Source of the DNA: Brotaphodocola sp003480315
GTDB taxonomy: Bacteria > Bacillota > Clostridia > Lachnospirales > Lachnospiraceae
NCBI RefSeq assembly: GCF_964246085.1
Contig: NZ_CAXTPD010000012.1
Direction: 5' to 3' (one strand)
DNA length: 64,000 nucleotides
The number at the start of each line of letters is the position of its first letter. Positions within the stretch are counted from its first letter, which is position 1. Shown piece by piece: positions 61,624 through 64,000 of the stretch. The position numbers and the translations under genes were made by a program. The notes under the pieces were generated by a model. The model was given only the letters and a program-made list of their open reading frames with translations. It had not been told where the DNA came from and did not search any database.

Positions 61624-62637
61624 ATGAGAAAAAGAATGGGAGCAGCTTTTATGGCAATGGCAATGGTGTGCGCAGGCGTGACTGCATGTAGTTCAGGAGC
61701 CAGTGCACCGGCAGCAACAAAGGCAGAGAGCAAAGCAGAGGAGAAAGCCGACGAGAGTAAGGAAGAGACAGGCGGAGAGAAGAAGGATGGTTACGTGATC
61801 GGACTTGCAATGAATACGCAGACAAACCCGTTCTTCGTAGATGTAAAAGATGGTGTTCAGAAAGCGGCAGATGAGCATGGTATTGAGCTTTACATCACTG
61901 ATGCACAGGATGATCCGACTATCCAGATGAAGGATGTGGAGAATCTGATCACGAAGAATCCGGACGCGATCATCATTGATACCTGTGATTCTGATGCAAT
62001 TGTTTCTTCGATTGAGGCATGCAATGAGGCTGGTATTCCGGTATTTACCATGGACCGTGAAGCAAACGGCGGCGACGTTATTTCCCATATCGGTTACGAT
62101 GCAATCAAATCCGGCAAGCTCGCAGGTCAGTTCTTAGTAGATTCCCTTGGTGGAAAAGGAAAGATCGTTGAGCTGCAGGGTATTATGGGTACCAATGTTG
62201 CGCAGCAGCGTTCGGAAGGTTTCAATTCTGTAATTGCTGAGAATCCGGATATGGAAATCGTTGCATGTCAGGTTGCGGATTTTGACCGTGCAAAAGCAAT
62301 GAGTGTTATGGAAAACATCCTGCAGGCAAACCCTGAGATTGACGGATTATACGCTGCAAACGATGAGATGTTATTAGGTGCTCTGGAGGCTATGGATGCC
62401 GCAGGCAGGACTGCTGATATCGTTAAGGTTGGCTGTGATGCCATCGATGATACTCTGGAAGCAATCAAAGATAAACGTGTGGAAGCAACCATCGCAGAGC
62501 CGCCGTTCTTCCTTGGCAAAGCAATTCTGAACACTGCTTATGATTATCTTGAGGGCAAAGAGGTTGAGGCTCACGTTGTTCTGGATAATCAGCTTGTTAC
62601 CCAGGATACCGTTGACAGTCTGGTAACAAAAGAATGA
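61624..62637 (+). CDS. rbsB: Ribose-binding lipoprotein
   Basis: A 337-residue solute-binding protein. The lipobox ends VTAC with C22 lipidated, and an Ala/Lys/Glu-rich linker runs to about 55. A type 1 periplasmic-binding domain follows, with MNTQTNPFF and the sugar-contacting TMDREANGGDV block. It delivers ribose, or perhaps deoxyribose, to RbsC. It is the last gene of the operon and is followed by a strong hairpin. Confidence 0.93.
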   Translation: MRKRMGAAFMAMAMVCAGVTACSSGASAPAATKAESKAEEKADESKEETGGEKKDGYVIGLAMNTQTNPFFVDVKDGVQKAADEHGIELYITDAQDDPTIQMKDVENLITKNPDAIIIDTCDSDAIVSSIEACNEAGIPVFTMDREANGGDVISHIGYDAIKSGKLAGQFLVDSLGGKGKIVELQGIMGTNVAQQRSEGFNSVIAENPDMEIVACQVADFDRAKAMSVMENILQANPEIDGLYAANDEMLLGALEAMDAAGRTADIVKVGCDAIDDTLEAIKDKRVEATIAEPPFFLGKAILNTAYDYLEGKEVEAHVVLDNQLVTQDTVDSLVTKE

Positions 62638-62689
62638 TCAGATACATTAAGATTCCAAACAGAATAAAGGCTCAGATCTAAATGGAACG

Positions 62690-62726
62690 CAGGGCTGCCG
62701 GACTTGGACCGGCAGCCCTGTTGTGT
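62690..62726 (+). terminator. Terminator of the rbs operon
   Basis: A perfect 12-bp stem CAGGGCTGCCGG (62690-62701) with its complement (62709-62720), followed by a T/G-rich tail. A second hairpin (TGTGCGC / GCGCACA, 62727-62745) follows closely, with a T-run at about 62758. Confidence 0.8.
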
Positions 62727-62823
62727 TGTGCGCCCTGTGCGCACACTTCAAATGGAGTTTTTTTCTTGTTCCGTTCTGCGGCTTGTGTTATCATAATGTA
62801 AAACAGAATGGGAGATACATGCA

Positions 62824-63801
62824 ATGCAGACATTAAACCAGGATATCAAAACAGGCGAATTCAAACAGATCTATCTTTTATACGGGGAAGAGGCATTTTT
62901 AAAGAACAGTTACAAGAACCGTTTAAAAGAAGCCATCATTGGAGACGATACCATGAATTTTGCCCGCTTTGAGGGAAAGGGACTGGATGTGGACGAGCTG
63001 ATCCGCCTCGCGGACACCATGCCATTTTTTGCGGAGCGCCGTCTGATCCTGGTGGAGGACAGCGGCTTTTTTAAGAGTGCGTCGGATGCCCTGGTGCAGT
63101 ATCTGCCATCCATGCCGGATACCACCATTCTGCTGTTTGTAGAAACGGAAGTGGATAAGCGGAACCGTCTTTATAAGAAAGTAAAGGACATGGGATATGC
63201 GGCGGAGCTGAACCGTCAGGACAGTGCCCAGCTCGCAAGATGGGCCGGCGGAATTCTTACGCGGGAGCAGAAAAAAATCACGAAGCATACGATGGAGCTG
63301 TTCTTAAGCATGGCGGGAGATGACATGGAAAATATTCGCATGGAACTGGAAAAGCTCATCAGCTATACCCTGGGCCGGGAGGTCATCACCGATGAGGATG
63401 TCATGGCGGTCTGCACAGTACAGGTGACAAACCGCATCTTTGAGATGGTGTCGGCTATTGTGAACCGGCAGCCCAGAAAGGCGATGGACCTTTATGAAGA
63501 TCTTCTGACATTAAAAGAGCCGCCCATGCGTATTCTGTTCCTGATCGCAAGACAGTTCAATCAGCTGCTGCAGGTAAAGGATCTGATGGGAAAAGGTATG
63601 GATAAGGGAACCATTGCTTCTAAATTGAAGATGCAGCCTTTCGTAGTCGGAAAGACCATGCCGCAGGCCAGGCAGTTTGGCAGAGAACAGATCCTTTCCT
63701 ATGTGGAGTTCTGCGTGGAGACAGAGGAAGCGGTAAAGAGCGGACGACTGCAGGACCGGCTGGCAGTGGAGCTTCTGATCACCAGAGAATATAATAGTTG
63801 A
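62824..63801 (+). CDS. holA: DNA polymerase III subunit delta
   Basis: A 325-residue clamp-loader subunit. The N-terminal IYLLYGEEAFLKN block, the domain at about 18-130 and the C-terminal helical collar with PMRILFLIARQFNQLLQVKDL are typical of HolA. Delta opens the beta clamp during replication and works with DnaX and HolB. It is a housekeeping gene standing alone here. The ribosome site is ggagatac. Confidence 0.95.
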   Translation: MQTLNQDIKTGEFKQIYLLYGEEAFLKNSYKNRLKEAIIGDDTMNFARFEGKGLDVDELIRLADTMPFFAERRLILVEDSGFFKSASDALVQYLPSMPDTTILLFVETEVDKRNRLYKKVKDMGYAAELNRQDSAQLARWAGGILTREQKKITKHTMELFLSMAGDDMENIRMELEKLISYTLGREVITDEDVMAVCTVQVTNRIFEMVSAIVNRQPRKAMDLYEDLLTLKEPPMRILFLIARQFNQLLQVKDLMGKGMDKGTIASKLKMQPFVVGKTMPQARQFGREQILSYVEFCVETEEAVKSGRLQDRLAVELLITREYNS

Positions 63802-63869
63802 TTTTTTTTTTCTTTGATTGTAGCATATTATCTATGCGGAGTTTGTCGAACAAAGTCGCACGAATCTGT

Positions 63870-63898
63870 TTGCCTTTGCCGGAGATCCGCGTTAAAAT
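63870..63898 (+). promoter_or_regulatory. Promoter of the last gene
   Basis: TTGCCT at 63870-63875 and TAAAAT at 63893-63898 with a 17-base spacer, 28 bases before the start codon. Confidence 0.6.
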
Positions 63899-63925
63899 AT
63901 AAACAGCATCGAAAGGAGAACGACA

Positions 63926-64000
63926 ATGAACGGAGGAGACATCCGTTTTGTACATCTTGGAATTACGATCAATCATCTGAAAAGCAGTATTTCAGTATTC
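63926..64000 (+). CDS. Partial gene, probably VOC (glyoxalase-like) family
   Basis: Only the first 25 codons are in the window. A strong aaaggag site and a promoter precede the ATG. The start IRFVHLGITINHLKSSISVF resembles the first strand and helix of VOC-superfamily proteins (HxGIxVxDLxxSxxFY), where the histidine is a metal ligand. With so little sequence the family call is tentative. Confidence 0.45.
   Translation, partial: MNGGDIRFVHLGITINHLKSSISVF

Overview
The window looks like the chromosome of an anaerobic Firmicute of the Lachnospiraceae type (Enterocloster/Hungatella-like; genus is inference). Reasons: AGGAGG-type ribosome binding sites on almost every gene, roughly 50% GC, a DUF5721 protein, a CIRCE element before htpG, ferredoxin/flavin-rich catabolism, 2-hydroxyacyl-CoA dehydratase-like genes, and a selenium-dependent purine cluster typical of gut anaerobes. 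There is no rRNA, tRNA, CRISPR array, insertion sequence or prophage that I can see.

Layout. (1) 1-4128: a Cof-type HAD phosphatase, a DUF2130 coiled-coil protein, a PrsA-like lipoprotein foldase and a DUF5721 protein. (2) 4167-6410: CIRCE element, promoter and htpG. (3) 6495-9826: an SPFH / zinc-ribbon membrane protein / TPM trio matching the Bacillus ydjI-ydjG-ydjH set but without the PspA gene. (4) 10537-13011: a padR regulator divergent from a propionate-type CoA-transferase, with three ATGT-N8-ACAT PadR boxes between them. (5) 13053-23269: a PucR regulator divergent from an unusual cluster of two soluble CapA-family proteins flanking a CitMHS transporter, two 2-hydroxyacyl-CoA dehydratase-like subunits that have lost most cluster-ligand cysteines, a CaiB-type CoA-transferase and a YczE-like membrane protein. 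This is the best candidate for an undescribed pathway. (6) 23396-25725: pyroglutamyl peptidase with a DUF969/DUF979 permease pair. (7) 26021-26866: degV.

(8) 27245-48640 is the centrepiece: an NCS2 purine permease behind a structured, terminator-containing leader, a YheO-like regulator, then ssnA, ygfK, a polyferredoxin, a selenium-dependent-type xanthine dehydrogenase, ygeX, ygeY, ygeW, arcC, hydantoinase, an M20 peptidase, and the selenium cofactor genes selD, yedF, an EF2568-type desulfurase and DUF3343. Together they fit anaerobic uptake and reductive opening of urate/xanthine, cleavage to diaminopropionate and carbamoyl phosphate, and ATP formation by carbamate kinase. The selenium genes supply the labile selenium of the hydroxylase.

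(9) 48610-55832: a CapA-family lipoprotein, a TIGR01212 radical SAM protein, galactokinase, a membrane-anchored metallophosphoesterase, a YitT protein and an orphan ABC permease. (10) 55904-62720: a LacI regulator with palindromic operators and a ribose/deoxyribose operon (deoC, rbsK, rbsD, rbsA, rbsC, rbsB), which complements the purine cluster by using the sugar part of nucleosides. (11) 62824-64000: holA and the start of a VOC-family gene.
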